Shown here: positions 43,007-52,157 of the stretch, in pieces
Numbering within the stretch: position 1 is the stretch's first letter
Layout of the letters: each line of letters starts with the position of its first letter
From: Desulfovibrionaceae bacterium
Lineage (GTDB): Bacteria > Desulfobacterota > Desulfovibrionia > Desulfovibrionales > Desulfovibrionaceae
DNA length: 64,000 bases
Assembly (NCBI GenBank): GCA_015709205.1
Contig: JACCQO010000006.1
Coordinates: forward strand, 94,422 to 158,421
Direction of reading: 5' to 3'
Translations under genes and position numbers: made by a program
Notes under the pieces: generated by a model
Seen by the model: the letters and a program-made list of their open reading frames with translations, nothing else
What the model was told of the DNA's origin: nothing
The model's database searches: none

Positions 43007-44854
43007 ATGCTCGACGGGACCGCCTTCTACAAGGGCATCCTCGACAACATGACCGACGGGGTCATGGCCCTGGACTTCAGCGGCCAGATCATCATGTTCA
43101 ATCCCGCGGCCAGCGAGGTGCTGGGGCTGACGGCCGACCAGGTGCTGGGGCGCCGCTTCGCCGAAGTCTTCATGATGGAGCTCGAGGGCAACGACGACTT
43201 CAACCAGACCGTGCTCGACGCCATCTACAAGTCCGGCGTGGGCGAGACGGCCGAGGTCGCCTTCCAGCGGCCCGACGGCGAGGCCAAGTCGCTTTCCGTG
43301 GTCTCCTCCTATCTCACGGGCGAGGGAGCCGGGTCCGGGGCGGACGGCGAGGCCGGGCAGGGCGGCGAAAGCCAGGGCGTCATCGTGGTCTTTCACGACA
43401 TCACCGCCACCAAGCTCATGCAGGAGCAGGAACAGGAACTGCACCGCAAGATCCGCGACGCCTCGCTGAAGATGGAGGAGACCAACCGCGACCTCAAGGC
43501 CGCGCTCAAGAAGGTCCAGGTCATCCGCATGGCGGCCACGCTCTTCGTGCTCGTGCTTTTTTTGGGCATCGGCTTCTGGGCCTGGGCCAACACCTCCATC
43601 GTCTCGCGCCTGGGGGCCATGACCTCCTCGTCCTCCTCGGACCAGAAGACCCTGCCCACGGTTCCCGTGGTCGAGCAGCCCGTCACCAACTCCATCTCCC
43701 TGGTCGGCAACCTGGAGCCCATCAAGGAAGTCAATGTGGTCAGCCCCTTCTCGGGCAAGATTCGGGAAAAGATGTTCGAGTACGGCGACGCCGTGAAGAA
43801 GGGCGACCTGTTGTTGCGCATGGACACCTCGGAGATCGAGGTCAAGCTGCGCGACGCCGAATCCGCCTACATCACCGCGCGCCAGGAGTACGAGGACAAG
43901 GTCAACTGGTCCCAGGGCAGCGAGGTGGCCCGCGCCAAGCGCACCCTGGCCAGCGCCAAGGCCCGCCTGGACACCGCGGCGCGCAAGCTGGACGAGACCC
44001 AGTTGCTCTACGACAAGGGCATCGTGCCCCAGACCGAGCTGGAGAGCGCCCAGGAGTCGCTGCAGAGCGCCAAGATGGAGTTCCACTCCTCCCAGGACGA
44101 CCTCAACTCCACCCAGGTCAAGGGCAATGCGGAGAACGTGAACATCGCCCGGCTCAAGCTGGCCAACGCGCGCACCCAGTTCGAGACGCTCAAGGAGGAG
44201 ATGCAGCGCTTCGAGGTCTACGCCCCGGTTTCGGGCATCGTTGTCAAGCCCCAGGACCAGGGCAACGACAAGGCCAAGATCGTGGAGCGCGGCGTATCCT
44301 TCAACAAGGACGACATCCTCCTGGCCGTGGGCGACCTCGAGGGCCTCGCGGTCAAGGCCGAGGTCGACGAGGTGGACATCAGCCGGATCATGTACGGCCA
44401 GAAGGTCACCGTGTCCGGCGACGCCTTCCCGTCCATGGAGCTCACCGGCCGAGTCAGCTTCATCTCCTCCCAGGCCTCCAAGGGCCAGCAGAGCGGGGTG
44501 CCCATGTTCGACGTGCGCGTGGTCATCGACAAGCTCACGCCCGAGCACCAGCGCATGATCCGCCTGGGCATGACCGCCAACCTGCAGGTCGTGGTCTACG
44601 AGAACCCCAAGGCCCTGATGGTGCCCATCTCGGCCGTGCGCTCGGACATGGGCCGCCACTACGTGGTCGTGGAGACGGCCCCGGGCGTCACCGAGGAGGT
44701 CACGGTCAAGACCGGCATGACGACCATCGACTCCGTGGAGATTCTCGGCGGCGTGGGGGCCGGGCAGAAGGTCGTGCTCGGTCCGGGCGGGGGCATGGTC
44801 GGCATGCCCATGTCCGGCGGCGCTCCGGGCGGCCCCCCCATGCCCATCCAGTAG
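43007..44854 (+). CDS. PAS-domain-fused MacA/HlyD-type efflux adaptor
   Basis: The 615-residue protein begins with a cytoplasmic PAS domain (about 1-135: DNMTDGVMALDFSGQIIMFN, AASEVLGLTADQVLGRRFAE, GVIVVFHDITATK). A coiled coil follows (about 136-170, EQEQELHRKIRDASLKMEET), then one membrane helix (about 174-195). The rest is a periplasmic membrane-fusion protein: lipoyl/barrel start VVSPFSGKIREKMFEYGDAV, a long helical hairpin (about 265-400), and lipoyl end YAPVSGIVVKP. A beta-barrel and membrane-proximal domain follow (VKAEVDEVDISRIMYGQKVT, IRLGMTANLQVVV). The C-terminus is Gly/Met/Pro-rich. Ordinary MacA proteins have only a few residues before the helix. There is no kinase domain, so the PAS must act on the pump itself or on the cytoplasmic ATPase. 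Confidence 0.9.
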   Translation: MLDGTAFYKGILDNMTDGVMALDFSGQIIMFNPAASEVLGLTADQVLGRRFAEVFMMELEGNDDFNQTVLDAIYKSGVGETAEVAFQRPDGEAKSLSVVSSYLTGEGAGSGADGEAGQGGESQGVIVVFHDITATKLMQEQEQELHRKIRDASLKMEETNRDLKAALKKVQVIRMAATLFVLVLFLGIGFWAWANTSIVSRLGAMTSSSSSDQKTLPTVPVVEQPVTNSISLVGNLEPIKEVNVVSPFSGKIREKMFEYGDAVKKGDLLLRMDTSEIEVKLRDAESAYITARQEYEDKVNWSQGSEVARAKRTLASAKARLDTAARKLDETQLLYDKGIVPQTELESAQESLQSAKMEFHSSQDDLNSTQVKGNAENVNIARLKLANARTQFETLKEEMQRFEVYAPVSGIVVKPQDQGNDKAKIVERGVSFNKDDILLAVGDLEGLAVKAEVDEVDISRIMYGQKVTVSGDAFPSMELTGRVSFISSQASKGQQSGVPMFDVRVVIDKLTPEHQRMIRLGMTANLQVVVYENPKALMVPISAVRSDMGRHYVVVETAPGVTEEVTVKTGMTTIDSVEILGGVGAGQKVVLGPGGGMVGMPMSGGAPGGPPMPIQ

Positions 44855-44862
44855 GAGGCGAC

Positions 44863-45534
<672 letters not shown>

Positions 45535-45537
45535 GCC

Positions 45538-46740
45538 ATGCAGATCGGAGCGAATTTCAAGGAGGCCGTGACCAGCCTCTACGGATCCAAGCAGCGCACC
45601 ATCCTGGCCCTGCTCGGCATCGTCATCGGCATCGGCTCGGTCATCGCGATGGTCTCCATCGGCACCATCGTGCAGGAGGAGGCCCTGCGCCAGTTCATGG
45701 ACATGGGCACGGACATCCTCTCCCTGCGCAAGGAATACCAGGGCGGGGATTCGGGCTTCGGCATGCGCACGACCAGCGCCGAGCTGACCCTGGAGCTCGT
45801 CAACGACATCCCCACCTACTGCTCCCAGGTCGCCACCGTGGCCCCGTACACCTCGGAGTACGGCACCATGAAGCACGAGGGCAAGAAGGAGAGCATCCCG
45901 GCCCTGGGCATCACCCCCACCTTTCCGGACCTGAACAAGCTCCACCTCAAGCAGGGCCGTTACCTCACGGACCTGGACAAGAACGAGTATTTCTGCGTGA
46001 TCGGCGAAAAGGTCGAAGGGTTGTTGCGCTCCTACGGCGTGACCGAGCTCGTCGGCGCGCAGCTCTATTTCAAGGATAAGCTCTTCACCGTGGTCGGGGT
46101 CATCGACAAGGTCAACATGGGCACCATGCGGCCCTACGAGACCAACGAGGGCATCCTGATTCCCTTTTCCACGCTCACGCGCCTGACGGGCAAGAAGACC
46201 GTGCAGTCGGCCATCGCGCGCATGACGCCCAGCGGCGACCACATGCTGGCCACGCGGCAGATCACCAACTACGTGCGCATGAAGAATCCCAAGCTTTCCG
46301 TGCGCGTGCGCAGCGCCGAGGAGATCATCGCCCAGATGCAGAAGCAGATGCAGCTCTTCACCCTGCTGCTCGGGGCCATCGGCTCCATTTCGCTGATCGT
46401 TGGCGGCGTGGGCGTGATGAACGTAATGCTCGTGTCCGTGGCCGAGCGCAAGAAGGAGATCGGCATCCGCCGCGCCCTGGGTGCGCGCCAGGGCGACATC
46501 CAGGGCCAGTTCATCATCGAGTCCCTGACGCTGTGCCTGGTGGGCGGGTTGCTGGGCATCGGCCTGGGCGTGGGGGCCTCCTACATCATCTCCCGGTTTT
46601 CGGACTGGCAGTTCATGGTCTCCTATTCCGCCATCGTGCTCGGGGTGGGCGTGTCCGCGGGCGTGGGCCTGTTCTTCGGCTACTACCCGGCGCGCCAGGC
46701 CTCCCGGCTCAATCCCATCGACGCCCTGCGGGGGTCGTAA
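45538..46740 (+). CDS. MacB-type ABC transporter permease (FtsX/MacB core)
   Basis: This 400-residue protein has one helix near the N-terminus (about 22-42, ILALLGIVIGIGSVIAMVSI). A periplasmic domain of about 220 residues follows, then three helices at the C-terminus (about 275-300, 328-352 and 362-385). Conserved FtsX-type segments are SIGTIVQEEALRQFMDMGTD, the pre-helix VGGVGVMNVMLVSVAERKKE, IGIRRALGARQGDI (coupling region) and the end YYPARQASRLNPIDALR. This is the membrane half of a MacB-like pump, which does not move substrate across the inner membrane but pushes periplasmic cargo into the outer channel. Cargo may be a peptide, lipid or virulence-type metabolite; the sequence does not say. 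Confidence 0.94.
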   Translation: MQIGANFKEAVTSLYGSKQRTILALLGIVIGIGSVIAMVSIGTIVQEEALRQFMDMGTDILSLRKEYQGGDSGFGMRTTSAELTLELVNDIPTYCSQVATVAPYTSEYGTMKHEGKKESIPALGITPTFPDLNKLHLKQGRYLTDLDKNEYFCVIGEKVEGLLRSYGVTELVGAQLYFKDKLFTVVGVIDKVNMGTMRPYETNEGILIPFSTLTRLTGKKTVQSAIARMTPSGDHMLATRQITNYVRMKNPKLSVRVRSAEEIIAQMQKQMQLFTLLLGAIGSISLIVGGVGVMNVMLVSVAERKKEIGIRRALGARQGDIQGQFIIESLTLCLVGGLLGIGLGVGASYIISRFSDWQFMVSYSAIVLGVGVSAGVGLFFGYYPARQASRLNPIDALRGS

Positions 46741-46772
46741 GTCCGCGCCGCGCGCGGCCTTCGGAGAGGTCC

Positions 46773-47777
46773 ATGCAGTTGTTCACGCAGCGGGCGGCCT
46801 GTGCCGCCCGTTCGTTTTTCGCTCCCTGTTTCGACGTTTCGTGGGGCCGTGTCCGGCGTGCGGCCGCAGCCCCGGTCCTGGCTCTGGCCTTGGCCCTGGC
46901 GCTGGCGCTGCCCGTGTCTCCGGCCGCGGCGCGCACCCTGCGCATGGGCATCCTCCCGGTGCTGGACACCCTGCCGCTGCAGGTGGCCGCGCGCGACGGG
47001 CTCTTTGCCGCGCACGGGCTGGACGTGGAGCTGGTGCCCTTCGCCAGCGCCATGGAGCGCGACACGGCCATGCAGAGCGGCCGCCTGGACGGCTATTTCG
47101 GCGACATGATCGCCACCTTCCTGCTCATCCAGGCGGGCGTGCCCATGCGCATGGTCGCGGTGTCCTACCGTTCCGAACCCGGCCAGCCCATGTTCGGCCT
47201 GCTGCGCGCGCCCGCGGGGCAGGGCGGGGCCGCGGCCGACGTTCCGGACAGGCCCCTGCGCACGGGCATCTCCAAGAACTCGATCATGGAATACCTCCTG
47301 GGCCGCATGGCCGCCGCCGGTCCGGCGGCCGAGCTGCGCTTCGAGCCCACGGAGGTCCGCAAGATTCCCATCCGGCTGCAGATGCTGCTCACGGGCCAGC
47401 TCGACGTCGCACTGCTGCCCGAGCCCCTGGCCAGCCTGGCGCGCGCCAGGGGGGCGCGGCCCGTGACCACGGACGAGAAACTGGGCATGGTCCTCACCGT
47501 GCTCTGCCTGCACGAGTCCGTGCGCGACGACGTGGCCGCCTTTGTCGCGGCCTACGACGACGCGGTGCGGCGCATCGCGGCGGACCCCGACGGGCAGCGC
47601 GAACTGATGGTCGCGGCCTGCCGCGTGCCGCCGGACCTGGCCGCCGACTTCCCGGTGTACCGCTACCCCCTGTCGGCCGTGCCCGGCGAGGCGGACGTGG
47701 CCCCGGTGCAGGACTGGATGCTGGCGCGCGGCCTGCTCAGGAAGCCGTTGCCCTATGGCGCGCTGGTGGCGCGCTGA
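46773..47777 (+). CDS. NMT1/SsuA-type ABC substrate-binding protein
   Basis: ATG 46773 after GGAGAGG gives 334 residues, with a rather long N-terminus before the export signal (APVLALALALALALPVSPAA A). The mature protein starts RTLRMGILPVLDTLPLQVAA, typical of the NMT1/THI5-like fold that binds thiamine precursors, nitrate, taurine, sulfonates and related anions. LDGYFGDMIATFLLIQAGVP and LDVALLPEPLASLARARGAR line the two lobes. It is 33 bases after the MacB permease gene but belongs functionally with the ATPase and permease genes that follow. The ligand is undetermined. No lipobox is seen, so it should be soluble in the periplasm. Confidence 0.87.
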   Translation: MQLFTQRAACAARSFFAPCFDVSWGRVRRAAAAPVLALALALALALPVSPAAARTLRMGILPVLDTLPLQVAARDGLFAAHGLDVELVPFASAMERDTAMQSGRLDGYFGDMIATFLLIQAGVPMRMVAVSYRSEPGQPMFGLLRAPAGQGGAAADVPDRPLRTGISKNSIMEYLLGRMAAAGPAAELRFEPTEVRKIPIRLQMLLTGQLDVALLPEPLASLARARGARPVTTDEKLGMVLTVLCLHESVRDDVAAFVAAYDDAVRRIAADPDGQRELMVAACRVPPDLAADFPVYRYPLSAVPGEADVAPVQDWMLARGLLRKPLPYGALVAR

Positions 47778-47790
47778 CCGGGAGGCCGTG

Positions 47791-48711
47791 GTGCTGGAGG
47801 TCCGTGGACTGGAGAAATGGTACGCCCCGCCCGGCGCGCCCAGCGCCTGCGGCTGCGTCCCCGCGCGGCAGGTGCTCCGGGACGTCGATTTCCGCCTCTC
47901 GCGCGACCAGACCCTGGCCGTGGTCGGTCCCTCGGGCTGCGGCAAGACCACTTTGCTCTACGCCCTGTGCGGCCTGGCCCGGCCCGACGCCGGGCAGGTG
48001 CTCCTGGACGGCGAGCCCGTGCGCGGGCCCGGTCCTGGTTCCGGCCCCGGTTCGGGCGGAGAGATGGCCATCATCCTCCAGGACTACGGCCTGCTGCCCT
48101 GGAAGACCGTGCTGGAGAACGTGGCCCTGGGGCTGAAGATTCGCGGCGTGGGCCGGGCGGAGCGCAACGCGGAAGCCGCGCGCATCCTGGCCGACATGGG
48201 CCTGGCCGGGCGCGAGGCCGACTATCCGGCGCGGCTGAGCGGCGGAGAGCAGCAGCGCGTGGCCATCGCCCGGGCCTACGCCCTGCGGCCCAAGCTCCTG
48301 CTCATGGACGAGCCTTTTTCCTCGCTGGACGCCATCACCCGCGAACGGCTCCAGGAAACCCTGCTGGCGACCTGGCGGACGGCGGGCGTGCCCTTTCTGC
48401 TGGTCACGCACAGCGTGGAGGAGGCCGCCTTTCTGGGGCGGCGCATCCTGGTCATGGCCGGTTCCCCGGCGACCATCGTGGCCCGGTTCGACAACCCCGG
48501 CTGCGGCGCGCCCGGCTACCGCGGCGCGCCGGAGTTCTACGAGCGCGTGCGCGAGGTGCGCGCGGCCATGGACGCCTGGTGGCGGGGCGGCCCCGGCCCC
48601 AGCGAGGGGGAGGGCGAGGGCGGGACGGCGACCCCCGGCGCTCCGACGGGCCCGAACGCCGCGCAGGACGGTCCGGACGGTCCAGGGGCCCCAAACGGAG
48701 GGCGGCCGTGA
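47791..48711 (+). CDS. SsuB/TauB-type ABC transporter ATPase
   Basis: GTG 47791 (VLEVRGLEKWY) lies just after GGGAGG and matches family starts. GTG 47788 and ATG 47755 inside the previous gene are alternatives. The protein is 306 residues with Walker A GPSGCGKTT, Q-loop IILQDYGLLPWKTV, signature [15 protein letters not shown], Walker B LLLMDEPFSSLDA and switch LVTHSVEEA. DEPFSSLD is typical of the nitrate/sulfonate/taurine importer group. The last 45 residues are a Gly/Pro/Glu-rich tail (about 265-306) absent from most relatives. It pairs with the binding protein upstream and the permease whose GTG overlaps its stop. Confidence 0.93.
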   Translation: MLEVRGLEKWYAPPGAPSACGCVPARQVLRDVDFRLSRDQTLAVVGPSGCGKTTLLYALCGLARPDAGQVLLDGEPVRGPGPGSGPGSGGEMAIILQDYGLLPWKTVLENVALGLKIRGVGRAERNAEAARILADMGLAGREADYPARLSGGEQQRVAIARAYALRPKLLLMDEPFSSLDAITRERLQETLLATWRTAGVPFLLVTHSVEEAAFLGRRILVMAGSPATIVARFDNPGCGAPGYRGAPEFYERVREVRAAMDAWWRGGPGPSEGEGEGGTATPGAPTGPNAAQDGPDGPGAPNGGRP

Positions 48712-49463
48712 GATCGCGCAAGCTCGCCTATCTGCTTACCGTGCTCGTGCTCGGGCTGGCCTGGGAGCTGGTCTCCCTGCAGGTCTCCTCTGTCGTGCTG
48801 CCGCCGCCGCTGGACGCGGTGTCGGCCTTTGGCCGCGCCCTGGGCACGGCCGCCTTCTGGGTCGATTTCGCGGCCAGCACGGTGCGCGCGGTCAGCGCCA
48901 TGGCCGTGGCCTGGTGCGCGGGCTTTCCCCTGGGCGTGCTCATGGGCGCCTCGCGCCGTGTGGACGCCGTGCTTTCCCCCCTGGTCTTCCTCACCTATCC
49001 GGTGCCCAAGATCGTGCTCCTGCCCGTGGCCTTCCTGCTGCTGGGCCTGGGCGACGCGCCCAAGATCGCGATCATCAGCCTGATCCTCGGCTACCAGGTG
49101 CTCGTGACCACGCGCGACGGCGTGCGCGGCGTGCACCCCAAGTACGTGGACTCGGTGCGCTCCCTGGGCGCCGGGCCGTGGCGCGTGGCCTGGGAGGTGC
49201 ACGTGCCCGCGGCCCTGCCGCACGGCTTCACGGCCCTGCGGCTCAACTCGGGCGTGTCCGTGGCCGTGCTCTTCCTGGTGGAGTCCTTTGCCACGCAGCA
49301 CGGCCTGGGCTACCTGATCATGGATGCCTGGGGCCGCATGGACTACCTGTCCATGTTCACGGGCATCTTCGGCATGAGCCTGCTGGGCGTGCTGCTCTAC
49401 GAGGCCGCCAATCTGCTGGAGCGGCGCGTGTGCGCCTGGCGCTTCGTGCGCTCGGTGCGCTGA
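48708..49463 (+). CDS. SsuC/TauC-type ABC transporter permease
   Basis: GTG 48708 overlaps the ATPase TGA (GTGA), giving 251 residues and about six helices. The cytoplasmic coupling segment is typical of binding-protein-dependent permeases: YVDSVRSLGAGPWRVAWEVH then VPAALPHGFTALR (the EAA loop), followed by LGYLIMDAWGRMDYLSMFTG, a signature of the SsuC/TauC/NrtB group. The start VRSRKLAYLLTVLVLGLAWE leads directly into helix 1. It completes a three-gene importer with no enzyme gene beside it, so the ligand stays open (sulfonate, nitrate or pyrimidine-like anion). Confidence 0.93.
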   Translation: MRSRKLAYLLTVLVLGLAWELVSLQVSSVVLPPPLDAVSAFGRALGTAAFWVDFAASTVRAVSAMAVAWCAGFPLGVLMGASRRVDAVLSPLVFLTYPVPKIVLLPVAFLLLGLGDAPKIAIISLILGYQVLVTTRDGVRGVHPKYVDSVRSLGAGPWRVAWEVHVPAALPHGFTALRLNSGVSVAVLFLVESFATQHGLGYLIMDAWGRMDYLSMFTGIFGMSLLGVLLYEAANLLERRVCAWRFVRSVR

Positions 49464-49503
49464 GCGTGGGGGAGGGCGGCCGTCCGGGGCCGCGGCGGCG
49501 AAA

Positions 49504-49525
49504 AAACGCCCCTGACGGGGCGTTT
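49504..49525 (-). terminator. Terminator between convergent importer and VKOR genes
   Basis: AAACGCCCC (49504-49512) pairs with GGGGCGTTT (49517-49525) across a four-base loop. On the minus strand TTTTTT follows, so it mainly ends the VKOR gene; it may also stop the plus-strand importer operon. Confidence 0.82.
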
Positions 49526-49547
49526 GTGGTGCGGGCCGATGTCGGGG

Positions 49548-50522
49548 CTATTCGCAGGCCGGGTTGGGGTCGTTTTCCGAGCAGCCCTTGAAGGTTTCCT
49601 TGCCCTTGAGGAAGTCCAGGTCGCCGGAACCGTTCGAACTCCTTTTCGAGGCGGAGCCGCCCGGCGAGACGGCCGCCGCGCCGCCGCCCAGCCCGCCCGA
49701 GGGGCGGCCGTTGACGATCAGCAGGGGGATCTTGGACGCGCCCATGCGCGTCAGGGCCACGCGGTTGCGGAACAGGCGGATGTGCAGCAGCAGCCGGTCC
49801 CAGAGCCCGTCGTGTTCGGCGTGGTCGGCATCCTCGGCCAGGCAGGCCTTGAAGGCCCGGCGCATGTCCTGGCCGTCCTGCAGGTCGCAGTACAGGGCCT
49901 GGATGCGGTCGTAGTCCCCGGCGCCCTCGGCCACGGGGAACAGGGCGGCCTGGTCGGAGCGGTTTTCCAGGATCTCGAAGACCGTTTCCTTGCAGGCCGG
50001 GCAACTCGGGGAGAAGAAGACCTTCAGGGGCGCGTCGGCCGTGCCGTGGATGGCCCAGGGCCCGGCGGCCTCCTGGGCCACGGCGAACAGGCTCGGCGAG
50101 AAGAGGAACAGCCAGACCAGCAGCAGGAACCGGGCTCCGCCCGGAAAGCGGCTTCGGCCCGAGGCCAGCACGAGCACGATGCAGGCCATGAGCGCGGCCA
50201 CGATGAGGCAGTTCACGCACGAGACCGACACGGACATGATGCCCAGGAAGGCGAGGTCGCCGGTGAGCAGCAGGCAGGCCAGGCCGTAGGCCAGGGGCGT
50301 CCAGCCGAAGAGCAGGGTCAGGGCCAGCAGGCCGAAATTCGCCGCGCCCCACCACCAGAGGGAGACCCCGAGGAGCTCGAAGCCCTTGAAGAGTTCGCAG
50401 CCGTCGGTGACGCACAGGGCGTCCGCGCCGCCCTGCCCGGCGACGATGCAGAACACGGTCCCGGCGGCGGCCAGAAGAAAGCCCAGCCAACGCGATTCGG
50501 AGGAGAGGAAATTGCGTGCCAT
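49548..50522 (-). CDS. VKOR-thioredoxin fusion, disulfide-forming membrane protein
   Basis: MARNFLSSES (50522) gives 324 residues. The N-terminal half has four or five helices and the vitamin-K-epoxide-reductase cysteines: C37 and C42 (CVTDGCELF) and the CVNC pair (C102, C105). The C-terminal part is a thioredoxin-like periplasmic domain with CPAC (C164, C167) and later FKACLAED, IPLLIVNGRPSG. VKOR homologues reoxidise a DsbA-like partner and hand electrons to quinone, replacing DsbB; here partner and enzyme are on one chain. The C-terminal tail is Gly/Ser-rich. The gene could fold the many secreted Cys-rich proteins of this organism, three of which are encoded in this window. Confidence 0.87.
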   Translation of the reverse strand: MARNFLSSESRWLGFLLAAAGTVFCIVAGQGGADALCVTDGCELFKGFELLGVSLWWWGAANFGLLALTLLFGWTPLAYGLACLLLTGDLAFLGIMSVSVSCVNCLIVAALMACIVLVLASGRSRFPGGARFLLLVWLFLFSPSLFAVAQEAAGPWAIHGTADAPLKVFFSPSCPACKETVFEILENRSDQAALFPVAEGAGDYDRIQALYCDLQDGQDMRRAFKACLAEDADHAEHDGLWDRLLLHIRLFRNRVALTRMGASKIPLLIVNGRPSGGLGGGAAAVSPGGSASKRSSNGSGDLDFLKGKETFKGCSENDPNPACE

Positions 50523-50713
50523 GGCGCTCGGTGGTTGGGGTGGACGAGGCGGCCCTTGCGGCTGCGGCTCCCGTATGGCTTGCCCCGTATCCTTTCTGGT
50601 GTCAACCGGTTGGGGGCATGCTGCGGCGGGCGCGTATTGACACGCCCACGCGCCCGGCGGTATCCGCAACAAGGTATCGGAAGCCCTGAAGCAACGTTTC
50701 GGAGTGCGAGAAC

Positions 50714-52096
50714 GTGGTCGATCGTCCCCCAACCATTGTCCTGCTGGCCCACGAAAACGAGAAGGTCCGCGAGTCCCTGACCCTGCTGCTGAAGCGTTCC
50801 GGCGCGCGCGGCGTGGCCTCCACGGGCACGGTCAAGGGCGCGTGGAAGGGGCTTCTCTCGGGCCGCGTGCACGTCGCCTTCGTCAGCTGGGCCCTTCTCG
50901 CGGCCGGGGATTTCACCCTCCTGCGCGCGCGGCGCAAGCAGCCCGCGGCGCTGGCCGTGCCCTTGGTCGCGGTCTTCGGCGAAAGGACGCCCGCCTCCCT
51001 GGACAAGCTGCTTTCGGGCGGCGTGGCCGCCTACGTGCGCTCGCCCTACGAGGCGCGCGGCCTGGCCGAGGCTCTGGACGCGGCCCTGAATTCGGCCTCG
51101 CGGCAGGCTCCGGCTTCCGCCCCCGCTTTCGCAAAAGACCAGGCCAAGGCCCATTTCCTCAAGGGCTACGGCATGCTCAAGCAGGAGCGCTACGACGAGG
51201 CCATGGCCGCCTTCACCAGGGCCGTGCAGACCTACGAGCTCTTTCCCGAGGCCTACCGCGGCGCGGCCAAGGCCTCCAGCGAGCAGGGCGACGACGAGGG
51301 CGCGGGCCGCTTCCTGCACAAGGCCGCCGAAACCTGCGTCTATCTGGAGCGCGACGACGAGGCCGAGGAGCTCTACGATGCGGTCATGAACGTCGCGCCC
51401 AAGGCCCCGGACCCCTTCAAGACCGCGGCCGCGCGGCTGCGCGAGGACGGGCGGCTGGACCGCGCCGCGCGGGCCTACGAGCGCGCCTTCAGCCACTCCC
51501 CCAAGGACGACGAGGTCGTGGCCGGGCTCTCGCGCACCTACCTGGACATGGGCGAGCGCGAGAAGGCCGAGGAGTTCCTGCGCGACGTGCTCGGCATGGA
51601 GGGCGAGTTCCCCCTGGCCGCCGAGACCTTCCTGGACATCACGGGCCAGGACTTTTACGGCAAGGCCGACGGGGACGCGGGCACCATGCAGATCCTTGGC
51701 GACCTCAAGGGCGTCAAGGCCGGGCCGAACACGCGTGGTGCCGCGCGGCTGCCCATGGCCGACCTCTCCCTGCGCATCGCCAAGCACAAGGACCTCTTCT
51801 CCGTGGTGGACGCCTCGGTCACCGGCGTCGGCTTCAAGCCCATGAGCTCGACCTTCACCGTGGGCGAACAACTGCGTTTCGACCTCATCGCCATGGGCGA
51901 CCCCAAGCTGAAGAAGCTGGAGGCCGTGGTGCGCCGTGTCACGGACGCGGTGGTCGGCTGCGAATACGTCAAGCTCGGCTCCAAGCAGCGCAAGACGCTC
52001 ACCGCCATGTTCGGCGTGGACGAGACGGCGCGGGCAGCACGTGAGGCCGGGGCGCGCAACGGCGCGCCCGGCGAACCGGGCCGCGACGCGGCCTGA
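50714..52096 (+). CDS. Pseudo-receiver, TPR and PilZ domain protein
   Basis: GTG 50714 follows GGAGTGCGAGAAC and gives 460 residues. The first 125 residues follow the receiver pattern (IVLLAHENEKVRESLTLLLK, VHVAFVSWALL, AAYVRSPYEA). S58 replaces the phospho-acceptor aspartate and R109 the lysine, so it should not be phosphorylated. About five TPR-like helix pairs follow (about 142-300; FLKGYGMLKQERYDEAMAAF). The C-terminal domain (about 340-440) has RGAAR (341-345) and DASVTGVGF (366-374), matching the RxxxR and D/NxSxxG motifs of PilZ c-di-GMP receptors. It probably couples c-di-GMP to a protein complex such as motility or secretion machinery. It is monocistronic and convergent with the Co/Ni transporter genes. 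Confidence 0.82.
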   Translation: MVDRPPTIVLLAHENEKVRESLTLLLKRSGARGVASTGTVKGAWKGLLSGRVHVAFVSWALLAAGDFTLLRARRKQPAALAVPLVAVFGERTPASLDKLLSGGVAAYVRSPYEARGLAEALDAALNSASRQAPASAPAFAKDQAKAHFLKGYGMLKQERYDEAMAAFTRAVQTYELFPEAYRGAAKASSEQGDDEGAGRFLHKAAETCVYLERDDEAEELYDAVMNVAPKAPDPFKTAAARLREDGRLDRAARAYERAFSHSPKDDEVVAGLSRTYLDMGEREKAEEFLRDVLGMEGEFPLAAETFLDITGQDFYGKADGDAGTMQILGDLKGVKAGPNTRGAARLPMADLSLRIAKHKDLFSVVDASVTGVGFKPMSSTFTVGEQLRFDLIAMGDPKLKKLEAVVRRVTDAVVGCEYVKLGSKQRKTLTAMFGVDETARAAREAGARNGAPGEPGRDAA

Positions 52097-52157
52097 ACCG
52101 TCTTCCTTTCTTTTTCGTTGTCTGTGTTGCGGGCGCGGGGCCCGCGCCGCGCGGCGG

